64,000 nt of DNA. It comes from an uncultured Akkermansia sp. (lineage in GTDB: Bacteria > Verrucomicrobiota > Verrucomicrobiia > Verrucomicrobiales > Akkermansiaceae). Position numbers and translations under genes: made by a program. Location of the stretch: assembly GCA_944390825.1 (NCBI GenBank), contig CALXRG010000001.1:124001-188000 (forward strand), written 5' to 3'. Below the pieces are notes generated by a model that saw only the letters and a program-made list of their open reading frames with translations, was not told the origin of the DNA and did no database searches. Shown in pieces: positions 28,253 through 37,016 of this stretch. How positions within the stretch are numbered: the stretch's first letter is position 1; every line of letters starts with the position of its first letter.

Positions 28253-28837
28253 ATGCTAGGCTCCCTGCTCATCGTCTCGGGCCCCTCTGGCTCCGGCAAA
28301 ACAACCCTCTGCCGCCGCGCCATGGAGGCCGGTCTGACCACTTATTCCATCTCCTGCACCACCCGGGCCCCGCGCCCCGGTGAACAGGATGGCGTCGACT
28401 ACCACTTTCTCACCCGTGAAGAGTTTGACCGGCGGGTAGCTGCCGGCGACTTCCTCGAGCATGCCACCGTACACGGCAACTCCTACGGCACACTGTACTC
28501 CGACATCGAGCAAAATCTGCTGGCGGGGCGCAACGTCGTGATGGACATCGACGTCCAGGGTGCGGCTTCCATCCGGGCCTGCGAGCGTCCCATCATCCGC
28601 CGCGCCTATGCCGACATCTTCATCCACGTCCCGGCCGAAGAACTGGAAACCCGCCTGCGCGGCCGCAGCACCGACTCGGAGGAAGTCATCCAGCTGCGCC
28701 TGCACAACGCAGCCATGGAAGACGCCAGGCGCGGCGAGTACCAGTTCGCTCTCGTCTCCGGCGATCGGGAGCACGACTACGCCCGCTTCACCGCACTGCT
28801 GACCACCCTCGGCATGCGCACCACCCTTCAGGACTGA
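28253..28837 (+). CDS. gmk: Guanylate kinase
   Basis: 194 residues. It converts GMP to GDP with ATP. The P-loop GPSGSGKTT is at 10-18, the GMP-binding stretch is SCTTRAPRPGEQDGVDYHF, and VMDIDVQGA is the Walker B region. It is 83 bp downstream of yicC and probably in the holB-yicC-gmk-patB operon. Confidence 0.97.
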   Translation: MLGSLLIVSGPSGSGKTTLCRRAMEAGLTTYSISCTTRAPRPGEQDGVDYHFLTREEFDRRVAAGDFLEHATVHGNSYGTLYSDIEQNLLAGRNVVMDIDVQGAASIRACERPIIRRAYADIFIHVPAEELETRLRGRSTDSEEVIQLRLHNAAMEDARRGEYQFALVSGDREHDYARFTALLTTLGMRTTLQD

Positions 28838-28956
28838 GACCCCGGCAGCGGCCCTGCCTTCTCCGCTCCGGTGCGGACAGCATCCACGCGTGGGCAACGT
28901 CCGGCACGCCAGCGGGGCACCCGCAGCAATCCGCAGCCCCATCCCCCCGGCAAACG

Positions 28957-30207
28957 ATGAGCATCCAGTATGCCAGCATCGGCGAACGCCGCCACACAGG
29001 CAATGTCAAATGGGACCTCCAGGGCCCCCTTCCCTTTGGCGTGGCGGACATGGACATCCAGTCCCCGCCCTGCCTCACGGCTGCACTCCGGCAGCGCCTG
29101 TGTCACCCGTTCTTTGGCTACGCCTACATGACCGACTCACTGCGCGGCGCCATCGTGGACTACCTTCGGCAACGCCACGGCGTGACAGCCTCCCCTGAGT
29201 GGCTCTGCGACCTGCCCGGCTGCGTCTCCGCCTTCACTCTTGTCGCGAGCGCCATCTGCGGCCCCGCCGGCCCGGCGCACGCAGCAAGGCCGGCAGACAT
29301 CACAGGGCTCACCGGCAGCCCCGGCAGCATGGAGCACACCCCCGCCACTGTCCCGGGCGGCAGCGTCGCCAGCCTGATGGTGTGCACCCCGGCCTACCCA
29401 CCCATGCTGCACTGCCACGAAGACGCCGGGTGTGAGCTCATCACCGTACCCCTGGCCGCACAAAGCAACGGCCGGGCCACCTTCGATTGGGACGCCATGG
29501 AGCGGGCCGTACGCCCGGACACCCGGCTTTTCCTGCTCTGCAACCCGCACAACCCGCTCGGCCGCAGCTTCAGCAGAGAAGAACTGCTGCGGCTTGGCGA
29601 CTTCTGCTGCCGCCACGACCTCATCCTCTGCGCCGATGAAATCCACGGCGACCTCGTCCTCGACCCCCAAGCGCACCACACCTGCGCCCTCACCCTGCCG
29701 TCGGAGATCTGCGAGCGCACCGTCCTGCTCAGCGCCCCGAGCAAAACCTTCAACATAGCCGGCATCGGCTTCACCTTCATGGCCGTACCGAACCCCAAGC
29801 TGCGTGAGCAAATCCTCCGGGCCAAAGGCCACAGCCTACCGCCGACAAACGTCTTCGCCCACGCCGCAGCGGAAGCCTGCTACCGTGAAGGCTGGGACTG
29901 GCACCGGGAACTGATCGAAGCCCTGCGCAGCAACTGCCGCCTCGCCACCGCCTACATCGCCACGCACATGCCCATGCTGCGTCTGCAGCACCACGAAGCC
30001 ACCTACCTTCTGTGGATCGACTGCTCAGCTCTCTGCCTGGACTCACCGCATCACTTCTTCCGCGAGCAGGCAGGAGTCTACCTTGACGACGGCAAAAATT
30101 TCGGCGCCCCCCAGTGCGTACGGCTCAACTTTGCCTGCTCCCCGGAAATGCTGCGCCAGGGACTGGAATCCATGGCCTCAGCCATCGCCTCGCTCAAAAA
30201 TGTGTGA
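28957..30207 (+). CDS. PatB/MalY-type PLP-dependent aminotransferase or C-S lyase
   Basis: 416 residues of fold-type I PLP enzymes. Key segments are VADMDIQSPP at the start, LCNPHNPLGRSF, ADEIHGDLVL and SAPSKTFNIAG with the PLP Lys. This pattern is the MalY/PatB group, which splits cystathionine or cysteine conjugates. A Pro/Gly/Ala-rich insertion of about 40 residues (105-145) sits in a loop after the first cofactor-binding region. Last gene of its run before tRNA-Val. The exact substrate is unknown. Confidence 0.88.
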   Translation: MSIQYASIGERRHTGNVKWDLQGPLPFGVADMDIQSPPCLTAALRQRLCHPFFGYAYMTDSLRGAIVDYLRQRHGVTASPEWLCDLPGCVSAFTLVASAICGPAGPAHAARPADITGLTGSPGSMEHTPATVPGGSVASLMVCTPAYPPMLHCHEDAGCELITVPLAAQSNGRATFDWDAMERAVRPDTRLFLLCNPHNPLGRSFSREELLRLGDFCCRHDLILCADEIHGDLVLDPQAHHTCALTLPSEICERTVLLSAPSKTFNIAGIGFTFMAVPNPKLREQILRAKGHSLPPTNVFAHAAAEACYREGWDWHRELIEALRSNCRLATAYIATHMPMLRLQHHEATYLLWIDCSALCLDSPHHFFREQAGVYLDDGKNFGAPQCVRLNFACSPEMLRQGLESMASAIASLKNV

Positions 30208-30224
30208 TTTTTCGCAAATAAAGC

Positions 30225-30253
30225 TTGCCAACTCAGCCAGCCTCGCGTATAAT
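30225..30253 (+). promoter_or_regulatory. Promoter of tRNA-Val
   Basis: TTGCCA (30225-30230), 17-bp spacer, TATAAT (30248-30253), both near consensus. An 84-bp stretch lies between the -10 box and the tRNA; no gene or clear structure was found there. Confidence 0.85.
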
Positions 30254-30337
30254 GCGCCCGCAACCCGGTGTTAGCGAACGGTACCGAAGTGAGGGACCAG
30301 CCTTGCGAACGCGTTCCAAGCCGGACGATGCACACAT

Positions 30338-30409
30338 GCGAAGTTAGCTCAGTGGTAGAGCACATCCTTCACACGGATGGGGTCATAAGTTCGAATCTTA
30401 TACTTCGTA
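30338..30409 (+). tRNA. tRNA-Val (CAC)
   Basis: The cloverleaf is clear. The acceptor is GCGAAGT/ACTTCGT with one G-U pair, the D arm starts AGCTCAGTGG, the anticodon stem CATCC/GGATG encloses TTCACAC giving CAC, and the T arm is ATAAG-TTCGAAT-CTTAT. Discriminator A; CCA is not encoded. Confidence 0.93.
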
Positions 30410-30432
30410 CTCGGTAAAAGCCGCAGGTTCAC

Positions 30433-30467
30433 AAGCCGCAAGTTCAAGGACTTGCGGCTTTTGTTTT
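30433..30467 (+). terminator. Intrinsic terminator of tRNA-Val
   Basis: 11-bp stem AAGCCGCAAGT/ACTTGCGGCTT with a six-base loop, then TTGTTTT. A shortened copy of the left arm (AAAAGCCGCAGGTTCAC) lies just upstream. Confidence 0.9.
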
Positions 30468-30538
30468 CCCCCCCGCAGAAACGTCGAACGGGCAGGCATC
30501 ATGACAGAAATGAACGCACCGGGTTCACCCCTTTAGGC

Positions 30539-30566
30539 TTGCGTCTTGAGGAAATTGTGAGATAAT
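30539..30566 (+). promoter_or_regulatory. Promoter of the MFS-acyltransferase gene
   Basis: TTGCGT (30539-30544), 16-bp spacer, GATAAT (30561-30566). ATG 15 bases later. Confidence 0.5.
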
Positions 30567-30581
30567 ATCGGGCGAATACCT

Positions 30582-33239
30582 ATGGCCGACGAGACAAATG
30601 AGTTCTATAAGGAACCTACTCGGAAAGAGTGGGTGGGGTTCTGGACGCTTGTGGCCGTACAGGCTCAAAACGCCTTCAACGAAAAGGCTGTTCAGTTTCT
30701 GCTCATCCCCTTGGGCGTCTGGCTGTGGGGTGCGGCCGACAGCACACTGGAATACATGCTGGGAGCGATTTTCGTGCTGCCCTATATTCTCTTTTCGCCG
30801 CTGGTGGGATGGCTGGCGGATTGCTTCTGCAAGACGCGCATCATCCAGGTGATGAGCATCCTGCAGTTCATCGTCATGGCGTGCATGCTGTTCTGCTTCT
30901 ACCAGCACGACATGCATGCCGCCATCATCTGGTTTGCCGTTTTTGCCACGCAGGCTACGATTCTGAGCCCGGCGAAGAAAGGCATCGTCAAAGATCTGCT
31001 GGGCTCGCGCTACATCGGCTTTGGCTCCGGCATCATCGAAATGAGCATGGTATTCGTTCTGCTGCTGGCGCAAATCGGCGTCTTCTTCTGGTTCAGCTAC
31101 CTGCTGGGAGAATACTCCGAGCTGCCGGATGGCGAACAGGAAGCCGGCTGGAGTTCCGTCATCCTGCCCACCTGGGTCTTTTTAGGCCTGGCAGCCCTCG
31201 TCTCGGCAGCGGCTTTCCTCCTGCCCCGCTACCCCGCGAAAAAGGCCAACCCCTTTCGCTGGAGCCTGTTCTATGAGCACTTTGTCCAGATCAAGTATCT
31301 TTGGAAAGATCGTCTGCTGCGTATCAGTGAGCTGGGTATTTCCTTCTTCTGGTGCCTGGCCGGTTCTCTTTTCCTGATTCTCATTCAAATTGCCAAAGGC
31401 ATGCAGGCGCAGAATCCGGAGGTGGATTTCTCCCTGCAGTGCGGCATTCTCATGGCCTGGCTCACTGGCGGCGTTGTCATCGGTGGTGTCACGGCCTCCC
31501 AGCTGTGCAAAGGCAAAAATGAACTCGGGCTCATTCCCTTCGGTGCCATTGGCATTGCCTTGTGTACCATGATGCTCTCGATCCTGGATGCCACCAGCAC
31601 CATCAGCCACGTAATGCTCGGGCTCACCGGCCTGTTCGGCGCCATGTACCTCGTGCCGCTGAATGCCTACCTGCAGGACAACTGCGACCCCGCCCAGCGC
31701 GGCAACATCATCGCCGCCGGCAATCTGATCGACAACCTGATGGGGCTGGTCGCCGTCGCTCTGATGTGGGTCATGCACGAAATCTTCGGATGCAGCCCGC
31801 AGAACCAGTACTTTGTTCTCTTCCTGATGAGTGTCTTCATCATGGTGACTTCCCTGCGTCTCATCCCGCAGGAATTCATCCGCATGGTGGGTATCTGGTG
31901 CCTGAAGTTCATCTACACACCGCGCGGCATCAACCTGGACCGCATCCCCGAACGGGGCGGAGCCCTGCTGGTGGTCAACCACGTCACCTACGCCGATGCG
32001 CTGTTCCTCATGATGGTCAGCCCGCGCACCGTACGCTTCATCGTGGCGGAGGAATTCATGGGCTACCGTCTGCTCAACTGGATACTGGAAATCTTCAATT
32101 CCCTGCCCATCTCCTCGAAAAACCCGCGTGAAGCCATCATGAATGCCGCCAAAGGCATCCGCGAAGGCGACCTCATCTGCATCTTCCCGGAAGGGCAGCT
32201 CACCCGCACCGGCTGCCTCTCCCCCATTCGCCGAGGCATGGAAATGATTGCCCGCCGCGCCCAGGCTCCCATCATACCGATCTACATGGACGGCCTCTGG
32301 GGCAGCATCTTCTCCTTCCACCGCAACCGCTTCTTCACCAAACTGCCCCGACTGCTTCCGTACCCCTTTACCGTCGCGGTTGGCGAAAAGCAAAACTATG
32401 AGACCTTTGACAGCGCGCAGACCTCACACATCATGCGCAAACTCTCCGCGACCTGTCTGGAATCCGCCGCCTGCGGCAGCAAAGACGACCTCATCAGCAA
32501 GCTGGAAGCCCGCGGCAACACCCCCCTCGTCTTCTTCAAAGGAGGCACTCTGACCGGCATCCAGCTCGCCGCCAGCATCATCAGCAAGCAAGTACCCCAG
32601 GAGCTTCCCCAAGTGGCGCAGAATTGGATTTCCCAACTGATACGCTCCACGGCCGACCTCATGGTCCTCCACCGTCTGCTGATGAACGTCAGCCAGGTAC
32701 GCCGGGTCAACGCCCTCAAGGAAGGCTCGCGCCACCGCCTGCTCACCACCGTGGGGCACGACGAACCCCAGGAGCAAGTTCTGTCCGTACTCTGGCCCCT
32801 GGTGACCAACACCCCGGTACACGTGATCGATACCGCGGAGGAAAAGTTGGAAGCCGACATCTCCCAGATCGTGGGAGGCAGCCACATGCGCCGTCTCCTG
32901 CTCACCGCCATCCCGCGTCGCCAGATTCCCTTCTTCGACTTCAGCAACGGGGCCGACATCGCCACCCCGAACATGCGCTGGCGCCCCTGCTACGCCTGCA
33001 TCAGCGGCATCGTCATCTCCATGAGCATGTGCAAGAGCGTCTTCAAACTCTACGACGGGACCATTCAACTGGGCTCCCGTCCGCGCACCCGCGGTCTGCT
33101 CCTGCCTGGCTTCTACACCGAAGGCAACGCGTCGGACGGCGAAGGCATCACCGTCTGCGGGCCTTCCCTCTACACACCGGTTTCACTGCCTTCCAAGATC
33201 TACCTGGACGAGAGCGGGTTCCTCGCGGAGCTCTCCTGA
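30582..33239 (+). CDS. MFS transporter-PlsC acyltransferase fusion with degenerate C-terminal domain
   Basis: 885 residues. Residues 1-430 are a 12-helix MFS transporter resembling the lysophospholipid flippase LplT. Residues 440-620 are a PlsC-type acyltransferase with catalytic NHVTYAD (His467, Asp472) and FPEGQ (535-539). This pairing suggests import of a lysophospholipid and its re-acylation at the inner membrane. In related three-part proteins an acyl-ACP synthetase follows; here residues 640-885 occupy that place but lack the AMP-binding signature (YTSGTTG-type), so the domain is probably inactive or changed. It is a single gene between tRNA-Val and the PEP-CTERM gene. Confidence 0.85.
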   Translation: MADETNEFYKEPTRKEWVGFWTLVAVQAQNAFNEKAVQFLLIPLGVWLWGAADSTLEYMLGAIFVLPYILFSPLVGWLADCFCKTRIIQVMSILQFIVMACMLFCFYQHDMHAAIIWFAVFATQATILSPAKKGIVKDLLGSRYIGFGSGIIEMSMVFVLLLAQIGVFFWFSYLLGEYSELPDGEQEAGWSSVILPTWVFLGLAALVSAAAFLLPRYPAKKANPFRWSLFYEHFVQIKYLWKDRLLRISELGISFFWCLAGSLFLILIQIAKGMQAQNPEVDFSLQCGILMAWLTGGVVIGGVTASQLCKGKNELGLIPFGAIGIALCTMMLSILDATSTISHVMLGLTGLFGAMYLVPLNAYLQDNCDPAQRGNIIAAGNLIDNLMGLVAVALMWVMHEIFGCSPQNQYFVLFLMSVFIMVTSLRLIPQEFIRMVGIWCLKFIYTPRGINLDRIPERGGALLVVNHVTYADALFLMMVSPRTVRFIVAEEFMGYRLLNWILEIFNSLPISSKNPREAIMNAAKGIREGDLICIFPEGQLTRTGCLSPIRRGMEMIARRAQAPIIPIYMDGLWGSIFSFHRNRFFTKLPRLLPYPFTVAVGEKQNYETFDSAQTSHIMRKLSATCLESAACGSKDDLISKLEARGNTPLVFFKGGTLTGIQLAASIISKQVPQELPQVAQNWISQLIRSTADLMVLHRLLMNVSQVRRVNALKEGSRHRLLTTVGHDEPQEQVLSVLWPLVTNTPVHVIDTAEEKLEADISQIVGGSHMRRLLLTAIPRRQIPFFDFSNGADIATPNMRWRPCYACISGIVISMSMCKSVFKLYDGTIQLGSRPRTRGLLLPGFYTEGNASDGEGITVCGPSLYTPVSLPSKIYLDESGFLAELS

Positions 33240-33403
33240 TTGCTCTTCTGAGTCCCTACTGATTGCACTTCCGGGCCCAAAATCAGAGTGGTGCCGGCAG
33301 ATGCTCGCGGTACCGGCACGGCGTATTCTCTCAGGGCTGACATTGCGTCAAACTCAGCCGAGCCCAAGAAGCTCTCCGGTACGTCGTAAGCACTCAACCA
33401 AGC

Positions 33404-33443
33404 ACGCAGCTCCCAGCTCGTGGGAACAGGAAGGGAGCTGCGT
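33404..33443. repeat. 11-bp inverted repeat between the acyltransferase and PEP-CTERM genes
   Basis: ACGCAGCTCCC (33404-33414) and GGGAGCTGCGT (33433-33443) are perfect inverted arms. Possible transcription end structure; no T tract. Confidence 0.5.
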
Positions 33444-33503
33444 CGGGAGAAAGCTCACCTCTCCTGCGCACGCCCCCCACCCGCAAGCGGTGCCAAAAAA
33501 TCA

Positions 33504-33543
33504 GGGAGAGGGAGTCAGAGCTCCCCCTCCCCTTTCTTCTTCT
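33504..33543 (+). terminator. Likely terminator of the MFS-acyltransferase gene
   Basis: GGGAGAGGGAG (33504-33514) pairs with CTCCCCCTCCC (33521-33531) with one mismatch, followed by CTTTCTTCTTCT. It is 265 bp after the stop, in the 382-bp gap 33240-33621 that has no gene. Confidence 0.6.
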
Positions 33544-33621
33544 AGGATCTCTCATGATGAGAGAAGTCTGTCCGGACTCATACGCGCCGGTCAAAGCACG
33601 CATGAGCCTCTCTACGTCGCC

Positions 33622-34397
33622 TTACTTGCGACGGCGGCGGGCAGCCAGACCGGCCAGAGCCAGCAGACTCAGCGTGGCCGTGGCAGGCTCGGGAACAGCA
33701 GCTGCAAGAGCCTGACTGTTCAGGCTAAGCGCGTCGTCCTTGGTCATAGCCGAATTAAAAACGTATACCTGGTCGACATAACTCGTATTCACATCCACGC
33801 TCGAATACTGTTTTTGACCTGTAGTCCACTTCAATCCCGTACTGAACCCGTACAATTCCGTAACAGATCCATCATCAAACCTCATCGTCAAATACATGGC
33901 CGACTCCGATCCGTTTGTGTATGACATGGTTAGAGCCATTCCGGAGAGAGTCTTGCCCTCCTCCCCAGAAATAAGCTGCGCCCACGTCAAAAGCGAAGGA
34001 TTCGTACTGGACGTCAAACCCGTCTGGCTGATGCTATCATCATCAAATGTGCTGTAACCGCCTACAGAACCGCCATAGCCGGAAATGCTTCCACTACTCA
34101 CGTTCCCCGCCTGGAATCCCTGTTGCCCGGAAACGGCCACGGCAGAAATGAAATGACTCGTGTCAGTACTAGTGGCGGGAATAGCAACAGCAAACATCAC
34201 GTTCGACGATGCCGAGCCATTTACAAACAATTCACTTACGGCCGACGCATTCAGCTGAAGAGTGTAGGTAATACTCCCAGTCTGAGAGAATGTGACCTTC
34301 GACGAACCGCTCGCTACAGCGCTGGTAAGCTCGATTCCCAACGCCGGAATGCTCATCGCAGTAAGCGATAATGCAATTATAGATAGGTTTTTTTCAT
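33622..34397 (-). pseudogene. PEP-CTERM surface protein gene, out of frame after its start (7-A run)
   Basis: The open frame 34356-33622 encodes 244 residues starting MSIPALGIELT, a mature-protein start without a complete signal peptide. It ends with a PEP-CTERM sorting tail: VPEPATATLSLLALAGL followed by AARRRRK. Upstream, an ATG at 34397-34395 is followed by seven A residues (34394-34388) and runs into a stop after six codons. With eight A residues it would read MKKNLSIIALSLTAMSIPAL in frame, a perfect signal peptide. So the gene is either phase-variable by slippage, mutated, or affected by a sequencing error. The middle is a lectin-like beta protein. Listed as a pseudogene only because of this frameshift. 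Confidence 0.7.
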
Positions 34398-34787
34398 TGC
34401 TTTTGTTTTGTAAGTATTAGAGTTGCAAAGCAACACAGCTTCAAAGGAAGTCCCAGAACCCGATGGGGCGATCGTAAAACTTTTTAGACTCTATGTCAAG
34501 GGAGAAAATGAAAAATACCAGTATTTTTCTTTGTGCTTACTTTTAGCGATGAAATTACCCAATGATTGCCCAAACAAATCACGCTCAATGCGTGGAAATA
34601 ATAACGACGCATTCCTGCATGTGAAAGGGTCAAGGCTATATGACGAGCCACAGCAGTTTTTGAACATGGGGGAAAACCCTCACGATGTCGAGCCGATGGA
34701 AGCAGAGTAAGGCTCCTTTGCCTCAGTCTCGTACACAAAGCCATGCCATGGAAGAGCGGCCGCCCGGTGCAGCCCTGCCCCCGGCTA
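34398..34787. other. Gap with the PEP-CTERM gene promoter
   Basis: A possible minus-strand promoter is TTGAAG (34444-34439), 17-bp spacer, TCTAAT (34421-34416). A small dyad GTTGC-AAA-GCAAC (34422-34434) lies in its spacer. Nothing else recognisable; an open 95-codon frame on the plus strand here has no family features. Confidence 0.45.
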
Positions 34788-35963
34788 TCAGCAGCTGCCC
34801 AGGGTTTCGGCTGCGGTGCGGATGGCCATGAGGTCGCGGTACCATCGGCGATCGGAGGGCAGCAGGTACCAGGCGGAGGGCTGCATGAGCATGCCGGCGG
34901 TGCTGCGAAGGTGCCGCCAGTTTTCCGGGGTGATGGGGGTGCCTTTTTTGAGGCAGTGCTTGAGGGCGGTTTCTTCTGATGTGTTGAGGAAGAGTCGCAG
35001 GATGCGGATACCCGCTTGCTCCAGTTGCTGCTCGGCTTCGGTGAGCTCGGCGAGGCGGGTTTGCAGCTCGCAGGGGGTGGCGGGGCTGTGCAGGAGGGTG
35101 CTGTAGGGGTTCTCGGCGAGGATGATGACTTGCCCGGGCCGGGGCGCGATGGTAAGGAGACGGGAGGTCAGGGGCGCTCCCTCGGGCTGCGGTGCGGTGG
35201 TGATGATGTGCGTGCGCAGGGGGTCCAGGCAGCGGCCCAGGCGGCGCAGGCAGGGACGCAGCCCGCTTCCGGGCAGGGCCAGGGGGAGGATGAGCAGGCG
35301 CAAGCCCTGCTTCTCGGCGCGGCGCTGGAGGTCGAGGAGTTCCCGGGCGGCGTCGCTGAATTGGTACTCGGCTTCTTCTTTGCCTCCGGCGAAGAGGAAG
35401 CGGTCATCGGCGGCGGTGGCTGGGGGGGTGTTGCCCGGCGGGCTGAGGTAGCGGGTACTGCGGCAGGTGTGCAGCAGGTGCTCCTGTAGGGTACCGGGCA
35501 TGAGGTGCCGGGGGAAGAAGTGCTCCAGTACCTGACGCATGACGGCTTGCTTGAAGGAGACAAACATGCCGGGCTCCAGAGTATACCAGGGTACCCAGCG
35601 GGCGGCGGCGAATTCGCTGCTGCCGGAGAGATCAACCGCGGGTTTGGTGACGGTGCAGCGGAGGACGAAGTAGGTCTGCTCCTGGCCGTCCCATACGCGG
35701 CTTTTGCGGTTTTTGTTGCGGTAGCGGTAGCGTAGGCCACCAAGGCGCGCCAGTATGGTGAGCTGCCGGGCTTGCAGTCCTACTTCTTCGCGCACCTCGC
35801 GCAGGACGGCTTCTGCCATGCTTTCGCCGCGATCGACTCCTCCCTGGGGAAAATGGACGTGGTGGCTTGCTCTGCCGGTGATGCCGAGCAGGACGTTGTC
35901 TTCGGCGTCCAGGATGATGGCGGCGACGTTGGGACGCCAGCTCTCGGCTTCTGAGGTGCTCAC
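34788..35963 (-). CDS. NUDIX hydrolase fused to a degenerate PPK2-like domain
   Basis: 391 residues. Residues 10-150 are a NUDIX domain with a complete box at 41-63 (GGVDRGE, then REVREEVGL), like RNA pyrophosphohydrolase or diadenosine polyphosphatase. Residues 195-391 resemble polyphosphate kinase 2. The end matches well (ILRLFLNTSEETALKHCLKK, then W349 and YLLPSDRRWYRDLMAIRTA, compare the ADRKWYRN-type motif of PPK2). The P-loop place reads LALPGSGLRPCLRRL without the Lys-Gly, and the Walker B place reads AENPYST without the Asp. Kinase activity is therefore doubtful; the domain may bind polyphosphate or nucleotides. The gene follows the lipoate-ligase-like gene. Confidence 0.75.
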   Translation of the reverse strand: MSTSEAESWRPNVAAIILDAEDNVLLGITGRASHHVHFPQGGVDRGESMAEAVLREVREEVGLQARQLTILARLGGLRYRYRNKNRKSRVWDGQEQTYFVLRCTVTKPAVDLSGSSEFAAARWVPWYTLEPGMFVSFKQAVMRQVLEHFFPRHLMPGTLQEHLLHTCRSTRYLSPPGNTPPATAADDRFLFAGGKEEAEYQFSDAARELLDLQRRAEKQGLRLLILPLALPGSGLRPCLRRLGRCLDPLRTHIITTAPQPEGAPLTSRLLTIAPRPGQVIILAENPYSTLLHSPATPCELQTRLAELTEAEQQLEQAGIRILRLFLNTSEETALKHCLKKGTPITPENWRHLRSTAGMLMQPSAWYLLPSDRRWYRDLMAIRTAAETLGSC

Positions 35964-36068
35964 GTGGCGGGGTGGGAGGTGAAGGTGGGAGGTGAGAAGT
36001 GGGGTTGGGGCTGGTTTGGGGCTGATTTGAGACGGGTATGGAGGTAGGGCCGGTGCGGGAGAGGGAGG

Positions 36069-36824
36069 TCAGTGGGCGGTGGGCTTGCGGCGTCCGTGGG
36101 TTTCGTCGCTCCACTCGGCGCTGAGGTATTTTTCGCGGCAGAGTTGCTCAAGTTGTGAGGCAAAGCCTGTGTAGGGTTCGGCTGTATCCACGTACTCGAC
36201 GGTGTCGGCCAGTTCCTGCGCAAGTCGGTGTTCCCAGCCGGGGCGGGGGACGCACCCCTGGATGAGCCCCTGATGGAGCACGGCACCTTTGTGCCGCCGC
36301 TGTCCGGCGCCGGCCAATTTGTGTCCGGCGGGGTCGACGATGTCGCTTTCCACGGGGCTGGCCCAGCAGGCCCGGCCTCCGTCCGGGGCGTCGGACTGGA
36401 GAAGTTCGCAGTCTACCCCGCTGGCTTGCAATGCCCGCGCGAGGGCACTATGAATCCAGCGGTAGAGCTCGCAGCTGGGCGGGTACAGGGTTCCGTCGGG
36501 GAGAGCCGGCAGGGTGAGGGTGTAGGTGTAGCCCTGGCGGTGATCGACGATGCCGCCGCCGGTCCAGCGGCGGATGTACTCGACCCCCTCTCCCGGGAAA
36601 AGTGAGGCGGCGACCCGGGCGGTATCAAAGTAGCCAAAGCTGACAGCGGGCCTGGCCCAGCCGTACACGCGCAGCCATGCTTCCGGACGGCGGCTCAGGA
36701 GCTCATCGGCTGCCATGTTGTGATAGCCGTCTCTCAGCACGGGATCGACCCAGAGCCGCAGCTGCGACAGGTGCGGGGGCAGTTCACTGATGGTCCGGGG
36801 GTGTAGCGCGATGATGGTTTGCAT
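36069..36824 (-). CDS. Lipoate-protein ligase / octanoyltransferase-like protein
   Basis: 251 residues of the BPL/LplA/LipB superfamily. RRWTGGGIVDH near 84-94 is the lipoate-binding motif (compare RRxTGGGAVxHD), and GHKLAGAGQRRHKGAVLHQGLI carries the catalytic-Lys region. It attaches lipoate or octanoate to dehydrogenase subunits or to the glycine cleavage H protein, or moves octanoate from ACP. Which of these is unclear. It lies upstream of the NUDIX-PPK2 gene, 105 bp apart. Confidence 0.8.
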   Translation of the reverse strand: MQTIIALHPRTISELPPHLSQLRLWVDPVLRDGYHNMAADELLSRRPEAWLRVYGWARPAVSFGYFDTARVAASLFPGEGVEYIRRWTGGGIVDHRQGYTYTLTLPALPDGTLYPPSCELYRWIHSALARALQASGVDCELLQSDAPDGGRACWASPVESDIVDPAGHKLAGAGQRRHKGAVLHQGLIQGCVPRPGWEHRLAQELADTVEYVDTAEPYTGFASQLEQLCREKYLSAEWSDETHGRRKPTAH

Positions 36825-37016
36825 GTTGCGGACTTGACGCTGGAGGATGGAACGGAAGGGTGAAGCAGGTGCGCTCGGCTTCTGACCGGCCGGGGGAGTG
36901 TGAATGACTGAGGTGTGCGAACCGCTGCGGCATGCGAGCGGCTGAGTCGCTCGGACTGTTGCGGCATGCGAACCGCAGATGGCGCCGGCTCATGACGGTT
37001 TGCAGCGATCGGCGGA

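Noticed and set aside
34423-34710. 95-codon plus-strand open frame upstream of the PEP-CTERM gene
   Set aside because: No family features, no promoter or ribosome-binding site, and it overlaps the likely promoter region of the PEP-CTERM gene.
36920-36980. Repeated TGCGGCATGCGA near the lipoate-ligase gene
   Set aside because: Only two copies of a short motif in a GC-rich gap; no regular structure or link to a mobile element.
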